Shown in pieces: positions 8,098 to 16,990 of a DNA stretch of 64,000 nucleotides (positions are counted from its first letter, which is position 1; each line of letters opens with the position of its first letter). The position numbers and the translations under genes were made by a program. Under the pieces are notes generated by a model. That model was not told where the DNA came from and ran no database searches. It saw nothing but the letters and a program-made list of their open reading frames with translations. The stretch spans positions 3,968,001 to 4,032,000 of the forward strand of contig NZ_JAGKQQ010000001.1 in assembly GCF_017939745.1 (NCBI RefSeq), written 5' to 3'. The DNA is from Gemmata palustris (GTDB lineage Bacteria; Planctomycetota; Planctomycetia; Gemmatales; Gemmataceae).

Positions 8098-9519
8098 GTG
8101 GCAAAATCGAAATCGGGCTCCACGGAATCCGGACCGGCCGCGCAGTTGGCCGAGCGCTTGCGCGCGGGCGTGCGCGACGAGCAAACTGCGCCACCGCCCG
8201 GCGCCCGTGACCAAGATGTGCTTACCGGCCTCACCCCGAGCGGACAGTACCGATTGCCCGTGGAAGTCGTCGTCCGCTCCGGGATCGACGCGCTCCGGGC
8301 CTCGGGTCGCGTCTACGGCCACGGCGGCACGATCGTCTTCGATACCACGGCCCCGTCCGACGAACCGGCCCTTGTGCCGCTCCGCTCGGAGGCCCGCGTC
8401 GAGCCCGCGGCCGGCGGGTTACTCGCCAACATTCTCGTGTGCGGGGGCGAGGTAAAGGGGCAACCGGTCTGGTTCCCGCTCCCGAGCGTTTTCCTCCAGG
8501 TGCTCCTCAACGCCGAGCCCCTGGCGCGCGAGCTCCCGCGGATCGATCTCTACGCGCGACGGGCACTGTTCGGCCCCGATTACGAGCTCCTCAATCCCGG
8601 CTATCACCCCGGCCCGCGGTACCTGATCCACGGCGCGCCGGTCGAACCCGATGTCGCGCCGCTCCCGCACGCCGAGGCCCCAGTCGAGCGGCTCCCGCCC
8701 CACCTAAACCGACTCCTCTCGGGGTTCTGTTTCCGTGACGCGGCCGATTCGGCGAACGCCCTGGCACTGTTAATCACCGGGGTGCTCGTCAACCATTTCG
8801 TCGAGGGCGGCAAGCCGGTTGCCCTCATCGACGGCACCCAGCCGGGCCTCGGGAAGACCCTGCTGGTGCGCGTCATCGGGATGGTCCTCGACGGGGTGGA
8901 CCCGCGCCCGATCCACTACACCCCCGACGATGAGGAGCTCCAGAAGCGGATCTGCGCCACCCTGCGGCCCAACCGCCAATCGGTCGTGTTGATCGACAAC
9001 GCGAAGTCCCCGACCGGTACCCCGATCAGCAGCCCGGCGGTCGAGGCCAACTCGATGGCCCCGGAGATCAGCCTGCGGATCCTCGGCGTGTCCCAGAACT
9101 ACGTGCGCCCGAACGACGCGATTTGGGCGCTAACGATGAACCAGACCCGGGTGAGCCCGGACCTCGTCAGCCGCGGGCTCCCGATCCGACTCGAGTATAT
9201 CGGGGACCCGGCGCGGCGCGCGTTCGGGCGCGCCGATCCGATCGCGTACGCCCGAACGCACCGGCCCGAGATCCTGGCCGAACTGTTCGGGTTCGTGGTC
9301 CGCTGGACCCAACAGGGGCGCCCCCGTGGCGCCCAGGCGCACCGGCTGCACGGGTGGGCCGAGGTAATCGGCGGGATCATGACCGCGAACGGGTTCCCGG
9401 CTTTCCTCGCGAACTACGACGAGGCCGCCGCGACCTTTAATTCAGAGCTCGAAGAACTGTCGACCCTCGTCGAGATCGTACTCGCGGACCCGAACGGTCC
9501 GCACGTCACCACACCATAG
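8098..9519 (+). CDS. AAA-type ATPase, probable replicative helicase
   Basis: A 473-residue protein with a Walker A motif GTQPGLGKTLL (about residue 245), a Walker B-like strand VVLIDNAK (about 297), a sensor-like WALTMNQ and an arginine-finger-like SRGLPIRL (about 358). The order fits superfamily 3-type or phage D5-like helicases and relatives. The N-terminal ~200 residues are unassigned. It starts with GTG one base after the primase stop, so translation is probably coupled. Primase, helicase and polymerase together look like a self-contained replication module. The exact helicase class is uncertain. Confidence 0.65.
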   Translation: MAKSKSGSTESGPAAQLAERLRAGVRDEQTAPPPGARDQDVLTGLTPSGQYRLPVEVVVRSGIDALRASGRVYGHGGTIVFDTTAPSDEPALVPLRSEARVEPAAGGLLANILVCGGEVKGQPVWFPLPSVFLQVLLNAEPLARELPRIDLYARRALFGPDYELLNPGYHPGPRYLIHGAPVEPDVAPLPHAEAPVERLPPHLNRLLSGFCFRDAADSANALALLITGVLVNHFVEGGKPVALIDGTQPGLGKTLLVRVIGMVLDGVDPRPIHYTPDDEELQKRICATLRPNRQSVVLIDNAKSPTGTPISSPAVEANSMAPEISLRILGVSQNYVRPNDAIWALTMNQTRVSPDLVSRGLPIRLEYIGDPARRAFGRADPIAYARTHRPEILAELFGFVVRWTQQGRPRGAQAHRLHGWAEVIGGIMTANGFPAFLANYDEAAATFNSELEELSTLVEIVLADPNGPHVTTP

Positions 9520-9530
9520 GAGTGCTCGCC

Positions 9531-9962
9531 ATGATCCACGGGACCGATGATCGGGCCCTGCCGGCCGCGAAATGGGTCACGTTCCTCGAGCGCGCCGGGG
9601 TATTCGGCGACGCCCACGCGAAAGCCGGCGGTACGCAAGCCAAGGCCATTGCTGCGGGCAAGTACCTGGGCGCGAAGGTCGGGCGCACCGTGCCCGTTGG
9701 TCTCAATGGTCGCACCGGCAAGGCGACCCTCCGGGTCGCCGAGGGCCGGGCCCGCGAGAAGAAGTACTGGTTCGAGATCGCGTGGGATCTGAGAGAGCCT
9801 CGCGCTCAAGCCGACGCCACGGCCACCGTCCCTGAACCCCATTCGCCGGACGCGCCGGCGTGGAAAAGTGGTGCTGATCCGATCCCAACGCCCGCACCGA
9901 TTGGGGCGCCGAAGGAGGACGCCATAGTGGTGAAGGACGGGAACGGCGAAGAGTGGGAATGA
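9531..9962 (+). CDS. Small protein of unknown function in replication module
   Basis: A 143-residue protein starting MIHGTDDRALPAAKWVTF, with a TAGGAG box just before the ATG. The first ~90 residues look folded (KVGRTVPVGLNGRTGKATLRV, REKKYWFEIAWDL); the rest is proline- and alanine-rich and ends in the acidic tail GNGEEWE. An acidic C-terminus is seen in single-stranded DNA-binding proteins, but no OB-fold signature is evident, so I do not name it. It lies 11 bases after the ATPase gene in the same operon. Confidence 0.6.
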   Translation: MIHGTDDRALPAAKWVTFLERAGVFGDAHAKAGGTQAKAIAAGKYLGAKVGRTVPVGLNGRTGKATLRVAEGRAREKKYWFEIAWDLREPRAQADATATVPEPHSPDAPAWKSGADPIPTPAPIGAPKEDAIVVKDGNGEEWE

Positions 9963-10212
9963 GAGCCCTATTCACCACCACTAACTAGCGACCCAATCAC
10001 CAGTTGTGACGAGGTGGTGAAGGTGGTGAATAGAAACGCCCTCCATTTGTCCCGGGTGTTGATCGGTGCCGGTCGCGAACGCGAGTCGTCTCGCCCGGCA
10101 CCGAGGTCGGTTCTATTCACCACCCCGCCATTTTGGTCGCGTAAGTCGTTATCTACCAGCACCATAGCCGTGGTGAATACCCCTCCCCACCGACCTTCAC
10201 CAAACGGAGACT
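9963..10212. promoter_or_regulatory. Repeat-bearing intergenic region before polymerase: candidate origin or operator
   Basis: This 250-bp gap contains four half-sites in alternating orientation. CTATTCACCACC lies at 9968 and 10113, and its complement GGTGGTGAATAG at 10022, with a shorter GTGGTGAATA at 10170. An extra GGTGGTGA lies at 10013. A second inverted pair, GGTGCCGG/CCGGCACC, flanks about 10066-10101. Inverted iterons beside replication genes are typical of origins or of initiator/repressor sites. Which applies is not known. Confidence 0.55.
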
Positions 10213-10218
10213 TTGGCC

Positions 10219-12558
10219 GTGAAAATCGAGTTCGGAGGGCGCAACTTCGAGTTCCGACCGTGGAAGCCCGTGCTCGGGAAGGTATTCACGGGCGCGTTCA
10301 CGTTCGACTGCGAAACGGCCCGCATCAGCGACGAGTTCCCCTGGCTCACGCCCCCGTACGTACTCGGCGCGGCGTTCGGCGGCGCCGAGGGGTACTTCGT
10401 CACCCGCGACCATGCTCCCGCGTTCCTGGCCGCGCACCCGGGGGAGCAACTCGTGTTCCACCACGCGCCCTTCGACCTGGCCGTCCTTGCGCAACTTTGC
10501 GGCGCCGGGTTCGACGGGTACGACCGCGTGGACGCGAACCGGGTGTGGGATACGCTCCTCTTGCACAAGCTCTTCGTACTCGGGACCGAGGGACACACGG
10601 CGGACCGCCCGGGTGAGTCCACACTCGAGGCGTGTGTGACCCGCTATCTGCAACTCGAGTTACCCAAGGACGTCCGGGGCGCGAATGGCAAGGACGTCCG
10701 GACGTCCTACGGGCGGTGGCTGACCCGCGAGCCCTCCGAGATCGAGCCCGTGTACCTCGAGTACCTCGCCCGAGACACGGTCGCTACCTGGGGCGTGTTC
10801 CGGCGCCTGCGCGCCCTGATCACCTCGCTCGGGACCGTCGCCCGTACCGTTTGGGGGTTCGTTTCGGGCGCTTGGCTGGAGCGCTGCTGGGAACGGTATG
10901 GGCCCCTGACCCACCACGTACAACTCAAGGGCGCGATTGCCCTGCAGGCCGTCACCACCAACGGGCTGCGGATCGACGTCGCGGCCCGCGAGCGCCTCGT
11001 GCCCGTACTCGAGTGCGAACGGAACCGGTTGCGCACGTCCCTCCGCTCCCAGGGGTGCCTGGTCAGCGGAGCGGGCTCGAACAAATCGCTCCAAACCAAG
11101 TTACAAAAGCTGGAGGGGCAGTACCCCGGGATCGCGTTCCCGCGCACCGACGGCGCCGCGTACGCCACGAGCGCCGACGCGCTGTCCGAGTTGGTGGGGG
11201 CGGTCCCGTTCGTAGACGACCTGTTGGCCCACCGGGCGGTGGACAAGTTGCTCTCGTCGTTTGTCGCGAAGCTCGACCGGGCCGAGGTGCACCCGTCGTT
11301 CCGGACTCTGACCCGGACCGGGCGGACGAGTTCCTTCGGCGACCTGAACGCTCAGAACTTGCCCCGGGACGACCGGGTCCGGAGCTGCTTCGTGCCGCGC
11401 CCCGGGCACGTGTTCCTCGACCTCGACTATAAGACCATCGAGCTGGTGTGTCTGGCCCAAGCGTGCCGGTCCCAGTTCGGGCTCCGGTCGCACATGGGTG
11501 AACTCATCAACGCGGGCAAAGACCTGCACCGGGAACTCGCCGCGCGGGTCACCGGGAAGCCGGAGCACGAGGTCACGGACGACGAGCGCGGCAAGGTCAA
11601 GGCGGTGAACTTCGGGAAGCCCGGTGGAATGGGGGACCGGGCCCTCCGGGCGTACGCCCGGGCAACGTATGGGGTCGAGTACACCGAGGACGAGGCGAGC
11701 GAACTGTCGGAGTACTGGCTGGACCAGTTCCCCGAGATGCGCGCGTTCCTGGCCGACGCGGTAAACGTCCCCGAGCGGTTGGCGCACGGGCTCGACCTGA
11801 CCGCGGTGGCGCACGCCGAAGAAACCGGGGACGCACGGTTGGTCCGACACCCCGAGAACCGCGCCCGGGAGCACGAACCGAACCAGGTCCTCGGGATGAT
11901 GTGCCTGAAGGTACTCGGACACGAGAATCCCACAACGGGAGCCGGTCGGCCCTATTCGGCCGAGGACCTGGAATTCTTCTGGTCACGGCTCGAGCGCGTG
12001 AGCGGCGAACTCGCCCCGAAGCACGCCCGGGCACTTCGGAGCCGCCAACCCTCGCCCGCGTTACAGCGCGCGGTCGCGAGCCACTTCGGCCGGGCGGGAG
12101 TTTTTACCCTCACGGGCCGGCTCCGGGCCGGGGCGAGTTACACGGCCCGACACAACACGATCTTCCAGGGGCCGGCCAGCGACGGTGCGAAGCTGGCCCT
12201 GTGGCGCGTGTGGCGCGCCGGGTACCGGGTCGTGAACTTCGTTCACGATCAACTCCTCGTCGAGGTGCCCGCGGGCGCGGACCTCGCGGCGCACGCCGAG
12301 CGCATCAAGGTGGAGATGATCGCGGGCATGGCGGACGTCGTCCCGGAGGTCAAAGTGGACGTGGACTTCGCAGCATCGGAACGGTGGCACAAGAAGGCCA
12401 AGGCGGTCTTTGACGCGAACGGCCGGCTCGTGCCGTGGGTGCCAGCAGGTGGCCTCGAATCCGCACCGCCCGGCGCGACGGGTTCGCACCGCGAGGTCAC
12501 CGCACCGAGTCCGTCGCAGATGAGTGTTGCGGCGATTGGTCTCGAATTAAATAGGTAA
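10219..12558 (+). CDS. Family A DNA polymerase with 3'-5' exonuclease domain
   Basis: A 779-residue polymerase of phage/plasmid type. The exonuclease site FTFDCETARI is near residue 30, with a KLFVLG/HTADRPGES region after it. The polymerase palm has motif A (FLDLDYKTIELVCLAQ, about 400), motif B (KVKAVNFGKPGGMGDRAL, about 460) and motif C (VNFVHDQLLVEVP, about 675). Motif C reads HDQ where Pol I enzymes usually have HDE, so one acidic residue is replaced. There is no 5'-3' nuclease domain. It would copy the element after primase and helicase action. GTG 10219 is preferred over TTG 10213 because CGGAGA lies 8 bases upstream. Confidence 0.85.
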   Translation: MKIEFGGRNFEFRPWKPVLGKVFTGAFTFDCETARISDEFPWLTPPYVLGAAFGGAEGYFVTRDHAPAFLAAHPGEQLVFHHAPFDLAVLAQLCGAGFDGYDRVDANRVWDTLLLHKLFVLGTEGHTADRPGESTLEACVTRYLQLELPKDVRGANGKDVRTSYGRWLTREPSEIEPVYLEYLARDTVATWGVFRRLRALITSLGTVARTVWGFVSGAWLERCWERYGPLTHHVQLKGAIALQAVTTNGLRIDVAARERLVPVLECERNRLRTSLRSQGCLVSGAGSNKSLQTKLQKLEGQYPGIAFPRTDGAAYATSADALSELVGAVPFVDDLLAHRAVDKLLSSFVAKLDRAEVHPSFRTLTRTGRTSSFGDLNAQNLPRDDRVRSCFVPRPGHVFLDLDYKTIELVCLAQACRSQFGLRSHMGELINAGKDLHRELAARVTGKPEHEVTDDERGKVKAVNFGKPGGMGDRALRAYARATYGVEYTEDEASELSEYWLDQFPEMRAFLADAVNVPERLAHGLDLTAVAHAEETGDARLVRHPENRAREHEPNQVLGMMCLKVLGHENPTTGAGRPYSAEDLEFFWSRLERVSGELAPKHARALRSRQPSPALQRAVASHFGRAGVFTLTGRLRAGASYTARHNTIFQGPASDGAKLALWRVWRAGYRVVNFVHDQLLVEVPAGADLAAHAERIKVEMIAGMADVVPEVKVDVDFAASERWHKKAKAVFDANGRLVPWVPAGGLESAPPGATGSHREVTAPSPSQMSVAAIGLELNR

Positions 12559-12653
12559 TTTTGGATGATATACGGATATCAAATGACGCATTTATTTCTG
12601 CTTCTGAAACATCAATAAGATATGCGATCAGTAAAATCCCATTGGGCTGCACA

Positions 12654-13736
12654 ATGACCACACGCGCACGAGCCCGAGCGAACCGCCTGAATTCCCTCCA
12701 ATCGACGGGCCCGCGAACGCCCGGCGGAATCACACGTTCGTCACAGAACGCGGTGAAGGCGGGGCTGTTCTCGAAATTGCTCATCATTCCCGCACTCGGC
12801 GAGTCGAGTGAGGAAATGGACCAGTTTCGGCACGCCACGATCACGGATTTGTTACCGGTCGGCGCCGTCGAGCGGGAACTGGCGGACCGCGTCGCGGGGT
12901 TGATGTGGAGGCTGCGACGGGTCGCCCGACACGAAGCCGCGGCCCTGTCGGTTCCGTCGGCTTTGCTCCCGCCCCGCCCCGACGAGATCGGGGCACGGGA
13001 AGTATTCGCACCGGGGCGCCCCGTCCCGTCGAACGCTACCGTCGTCGATCGACTGGCCGATTTGCGGTACGCACAGGAATCCAGTTCCTGCTGGCAAAGC
13101 CTGAATCGGGCTGCGGCCGCTGCGGTTGGACCGGGCAACGCTCCTCGCAAGCCACTCGACGCAATCGCGGTTGAGGAAGTGTTGGGCGCGTCACTCGTTC
13201 TGCTCGATCGAATTTCCGGCCCGGACCCGTGGCCCGCGGCACTGGCCGCAGCCGGGTCCAAGCGAAACGAGGTTCATCGGGTGCGCTGGACCCGGGGGCG
13301 GTTGTTTCGGGTACTCAGGGTGGCCGCTGGGTTGGCCGGGCTCGATCTCAAAACCGTTGTGACCGGAATCCGAGCGGAACTGGCCGAGCGAATCGCGAAC
13401 GCTGAACGGCGCGCGGACGAACGCAAGCAAGAGGAATTGAAACTCATCGCAGAGGTGAACGAAGAGCGGGCGACGTCCATCGCGGCTCAGTTGTATGTCG
13501 ACGAGGCTCTCATTCAGCGGGTCGCACGGGCCGAGAGCCATCTGGCCCGCGAATTGGACCGCACCTTGGGAATGCTTGCGAAACTCCAGGGCCAACGGTG
13601 CATCGAGTTCGGCGCCGGGGCGCACCCGTGCCCGGTTGGGTTCGTTTTGCAGGACGCGCCGCCAGAGGGCCATACGACGGAAGATTTGACGCCCGGTTCC
13701 GCAATCAGCGTCCCGGCCGTTTGTCGGCCCCGGTGA
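12654..13736 (+). CDS. Conserved protein with STGPRTPGG motif, function unknown
   Basis: A 360-residue protein. Its N-terminus (NRLNSLQSTGPRTPGG, then RSSQNAVKAGLFS) matches a family I know from many planctomycetes and acidobacteria with the pattern N-x-x-x-STGP-x-T-x-x-G-x-x-x-S-x-x-NA-x-x-GL. Its function is not known to me. A DLLPVGAVERELADRVAGLMWRLRR helical block follows, then a long charged coiled-coil-like region (AERIANAERRADERKQEE). It begins in an AT-rich patch (12541-12650) unlike its neighbours. ATG 12654 is chosen at the conserved N-terminus; there is no clear ribosome site. Confidence 0.55.
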   Translation: MTTRARARANRLNSLQSTGPRTPGGITRSSQNAVKAGLFSKLLIIPALGESSEEMDQFRHATITDLLPVGAVERELADRVAGLMWRLRRVARHEAAALSVPSALLPPRPDEIGAREVFAPGRPVPSNATVVDRLADLRYAQESSSCWQSLNRAAAAAVGPGNAPRKPLDAIAVEEVLGASLVLLDRISGPDPWPAALAAAGSKRNEVHRVRWTRGRLFRVLRVAAGLAGLDLKTVVTGIRAELAERIANAERRADERKQEELKLIAEVNEERATSIAAQLYVDEALIQRVARAESHLARELDRTLGMLAKLQGQRCIEFGAGAHPCPVGFVLQDAPPEGHTTEDLTPGSAISVPAVCRPR

Positions 13737-14171
13737 ATCGCGTTGCTCCGAAAATGAACGGATGGCCGCAATCCGGGTTACCCCAGAATGACCAGAAATC
13801 ACGGGCTTCGATTGAGCGGTTCACACTTGGCCCGGATCGATAGTTGGATAAAAAGGCGGCGGGCAGATCGGAGGCGGTAATCGAAGCGAGTGACATGAGC
13901 CGAGTACATCCTTCTGCGCGCTCCCGGAGCGCCTGCACCAAGCTGCGCCGAAGCCGGGACGCTGAAATTACCGTGCCATAACATTCCGCTTCTCGTTCGT
14001 CTGTTGCAAGTGTTCAGCGCCGGCACGTCGAACCCGCCGCCACCACGAGTGCGACTTGCTCTACGGCCCTCGAAAAGTGGGCGGCATAAATTCTGCACCA
14101 CGAATCCCTCGTGATGATGTCACTGCACGTGTGCCCTTCCGCGCCATCCGTTGTGACTGTGAGCTCCTGGG
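13737..14171. other. Intergenic region before the uvrA-like gene
   Basis: 435 bases with no convincing gene on either strand. It contains a short A/T-rich stretch (GATAGTTGGATAAAAAG near 13840). No clear promoter, hairpin or RNA was found; only alternative-frame open stretches occur. Confidence 0.5.
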
Positions 14172-16718
14172 ATGAAAAAGACCGGTCCCACGTTCACCCG
14201 CTTCGCCGCCGGCCGCTCTCCCGCCGGATTCGTGCGCGTCCGCGGGGCCCGCACGCACAACCTGAAGGACGTGGACGTCGATGTACCCCGCGACGCGCTG
14301 GTCGTGTTCACTGGCGTGTCCGGCTCGGGCAAGTCGTCCCTCGCCTTCGGCACCCTCTACGCTGAGGCCCAGCGACGGTACCTCGAATCGGTCGCCCCTT
14401 ACGCCCGCCGGCTGTTCCACCAGTTGAGCGTCCCCGAGGTCGATTCGATCGACGGGCTGCCCCCGGCGGTGGCCCTTCAGCAGCAGCGCGGCACGCCGAC
14501 CACGCGATCGTCGGTCGGCAGCGTCACCACCCTGTCGAACCTGCTCCGGATGCTGTACTCGCGGGCCGGGGACTACCCGCGCGGCCAGCCGCTCCTGTAC
14601 GCCGAGTCGTTCTCCCCGAACACGCCCGAGGGTGCGTGCCCGAACTGCCACGGCCTCGGCCGGGTGTACGACGCGACCGAGGCGTCGATGGTGCCGGACG
14701 ACGCGCTCTCACTGCGGGAGAAGGCGATCGCCGCCTGGCCCGGGGCGTGGCAGGGGCAGAACCTCCGGGACATCGTCACCGCGCTGGGCATCGACATCGA
14801 CGCCCCGTGGCGGGACCTGCCGAAGAAGGACCGGGACTGGCTCCTGTTCACCGACGAGCAGCCGCAGGTCCCGGTCTACCCGCACCAGAGCCTGGACGAG
14901 GTGAAGCGGGCGCAGAAGCGGAAGGAGCCGCACGACTACCTGGGCACGTTCACCAGCGCTCGGCGGTACGTGCAGGAGACGTTCGCGAAGTCCGAGAGTC
15001 CGCTCATGAAGCGGCGGGTGGCCCCGTTCCTGGTGAGCACCGACTGCCGCACCTGCCGGGGCAAGCGGCTCCGCCCCGAGGCCCTGGCCGTTACGTTCGC
15101 CGGCCGGGACATCACGGACCTGTCCCGCGAGCCGCTCGAGCGGCTGGCCGCGATCTTCCGCCCGTTCGCAGACGCGACGTCGCCGGGGCGCAAGAAGCGT
15201 GACGCCGAGCACCCCGAACAGGGGGAGGTCACCCGGCGGATCGCCCAGGACATGAGTGCCCGTCTGGGCGTGCTGCTCGACCTCGGGCTGGGCTACCTGA
15301 CGCTGGAGCGGAGCACCCCGACCCTGTCGCCGGGCGAGTTGCAGCGGCTGCGGCTGGCGACCCAGGTACGCTCGAACCTCTTCGGCGTGGTGTACGTCCT
15401 CGACGAACCCTCCGCGGGTCTGCACCCGGCCGACACCGAGGCGCTCTTGCGCGCCCTCGACCGACTGAAGGCGGCCGGGAACTCGCTGTTCGTAGTCGAG
15501 CACGACCTGGAAGTGATCCGCCGCGCCGACTGGATCGTGGACGTCGGACCGGCGGCGGGCGAGCACGGCGGCCGCGTACTTTACAGCGGCCCGCCAGACG
15601 GGCTCAGGACGGTCGAAGAATCCCGGACGCGACCCTTCCTGTTTCCCGGGCAAGCCGCCAACTGGCGGGAGCCCCGGAACCCGAAAGGCTGGCTCCGACT
15701 CGCAGGGGGCACGCGGAACAACCTGCGGGACCTGGACGCCGCCTTTCCGCTCGGCGTGCTCACCGCCGTGACCGGTGTGTCCGGGTCGGGGAAGTCGAGC
15801 CTGGTCAGTCAGGCGCTGGTGGAACTCGTGGCCGGGCACCTCGGGCAGCCCGCCCCGCCGGAGGACGACGGCGAGGAACTGGAGCATGCCCCCGCGTCTC
15901 CGGTCGGGGGCCGGATCGTCTCCGGGATGGAGGCGGTCAAGCGGCTGGTCGTGGTGGACCAGCGGCCGATCGGTCGCACCCCGCGCTCGAACCTGGCCAC
16001 GTACACCGGGCTGTTCGACCACGTCCGCAAGCTGTTCGCGGGTACGAAGGCGGCGCGGGCCCGGAAGTACGACGCGGGGCGGTTCTCGTTCAACGTTGCC
16101 AAGGGGCGGTGCGAGACCTGCACGGGCGAAGGGTTCGTGATGGTCGAACTCCTGTTCCTACCGAGTGTTTACAGCCCGTGCCCGGCCTGCCACGGCACAC
16201 GGTACAACGCGAAGACCCTCGAAATCGAGTACCGGGGCAAGAACATCGCCAACGTACTGGGGATGACGGTGGACGCGGCGTGGGAGTTCCTGGCCAACGA
16301 ACCGCACGCCCACCGCTCGCTCGGCGTGCTCCGGGACGTCGGGCTCGGTTACCTGCGGCTCGGGCAGGCGGCGACGGAGTTGTCCGGTGGCGAGGCGCAG
16401 CGGATCAAGCTCGCGACCGAGTTGCAGCGGGCCGAGCGCGGGACAACGCTTTACGTCCTCGATGAACCGACAACCGGGCTGCACCCGGCGGACGTGGAGC
16501 GCTTGATGTTCCAGCTCGAAGGGCTAGTCGGCGCGGGGAACACGGTGGTCGTGGTCGAGCACGACATGCGGGTCGTTTCGGGGAGCGACTGGGTGATCGA
16601 CGTCGGCCCGGGTGCGGGCGACGAGGGTGGCCGCGTGGTCGCGACGGGAGTACCGAGGGACGTGGCGCGGGCAACCGGGAGCCGGACGGCTCCGTACCTG
16701 GCGCGCTTACGTGGCTAA
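14172..16718 (+). CDS. UvrA2-like excinuclease subunit A paralogue
   Basis: An 848-residue protein with two ABC ATPase halves. Walker A GVSGSGKSSLAF is near residue 50 and signature TLSPGELQRLRLA near 385. A second Walker A GVSGSGKSSLVS lies near 535, with signature LSGGEAQRIKLA near 737. Zinc-finger cysteine pairs occur at CPNCHGLG, CRTCRGKRLR, CETCTGEGF and CPACHGTRY. At 848 residues it is shorter than housekeeping UvrA (about 940-1000), which fits class II (UvrA2/DrrC-type) paralogues associated with damage tolerance or drug resistance. Lacking uvrB or uvrC nearby, it is probably an accessory damage-sensing ATPase. Confidence 0.85.
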   Translation: MKKTGPTFTRFAAGRSPAGFVRVRGARTHNLKDVDVDVPRDALVVFTGVSGSGKSSLAFGTLYAEAQRRYLESVAPYARRLFHQLSVPEVDSIDGLPPAVALQQQRGTPTTRSSVGSVTTLSNLLRMLYSRAGDYPRGQPLLYAESFSPNTPEGACPNCHGLGRVYDATEASMVPDDALSLREKAIAAWPGAWQGQNLRDIVTALGIDIDAPWRDLPKKDRDWLLFTDEQPQVPVYPHQSLDEVKRAQKRKEPHDYLGTFTSARRYVQETFAKSESPLMKRRVAPFLVSTDCRTCRGKRLRPEALAVTFAGRDITDLSREPLERLAAIFRPFADATSPGRKKRDAEHPEQGEVTRRIAQDMSARLGVLLDLGLGYLTLERSTPTLSPGELQRLRLATQVRSNLFGVVYVLDEPSAGLHPADTEALLRALDRLKAAGNSLFVVEHDLEVIRRADWIVDVGPAAGEHGGRVLYSGPPDGLRTVEESRTRPFLFPGQAANWREPRNPKGWLRLAGGTRNNLRDLDAAFPLGVLTAVTGVSGSGKSSLVSQALVELVAGHLGQPAPPEDDGEELEHAPASPVGGRIVSGMEAVKRLVVVDQRPIGRTPRSNLATYTGLFDHVRKLFAGTKAARARKYDAGRFSFNVAKGRCETCTGEGFVMVELLFLPSVYSPCPACHGTRYNAKTLEIEYRGKNIANVLGMTVDAAWEFLANEPHAHRSLGVLRDVGLGYLRLGQAATELSGGEAQRIKLATELQRAERGTTLYVLDEPTTGLHPADVERLMFQLEGLVGAGNTVVVVEHDMRVVSGSDWVIDVGPGAGDEGGRVVATGVPRDVARATGSRTAPYLARLRG

Positions 16719-16761
16719 TCCGCCTTACTCGCCGGGCGCAAGCGACTCTGAATAGGCGTGC

Positions 16762-16839
16762 CTACCGATCCTGTACGATTCCGAGATACGCAAACATGGT
16801 CAGTGGATCGGTGGACGCCAACCATTTCGCTTCGGTCAT
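16762..16839 (-). pseudogene. 5' remnant of an MTEAEW-family gene
   Basis: Reading from an ATG at 16839 gives MTEAKWLASTDPLTMFAYLG and a stop after 25 residues. The start matches the intact gene at 21390-22028 (MTEAEWLACDNPATFM), and about 60 bases upstream of both ATGs are also alike. Only the 5' end remains; the IS701-type remnant lies about 150 bases away on its 5' side. Confidence 0.6.
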
Positions 16840-16943
16840 CGGTCACCCTCTGGAACCGCAGCCAGCGTGACCGATCCGGCGCCCGGTGCAAGCGCGATGC
16901 GTTTCCGCTCGCTGCGCCATGAAACGGTACAGCTAACACTACT

Positions 16944-16987
16944 CCGTTAGAGGTGTGCATCGCCCTTTAGTTTCAGCCCTCTAACGG
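16944..16987. repeat. Inverted repeat abutting the transposase start
   Basis: CCGTTAGAGG (16944-16953) and CCTCTAACGG (16978-16987) are perfect 10-bp arms around a 24-base loop. The right arm ends 3 bases before the transposase ATG. It may be part of the insertion sequence end or a stem that hides the start codon; with no second end found I cannot decide. Confidence 0.5.
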
Positions 16988-16990
16988 GTT

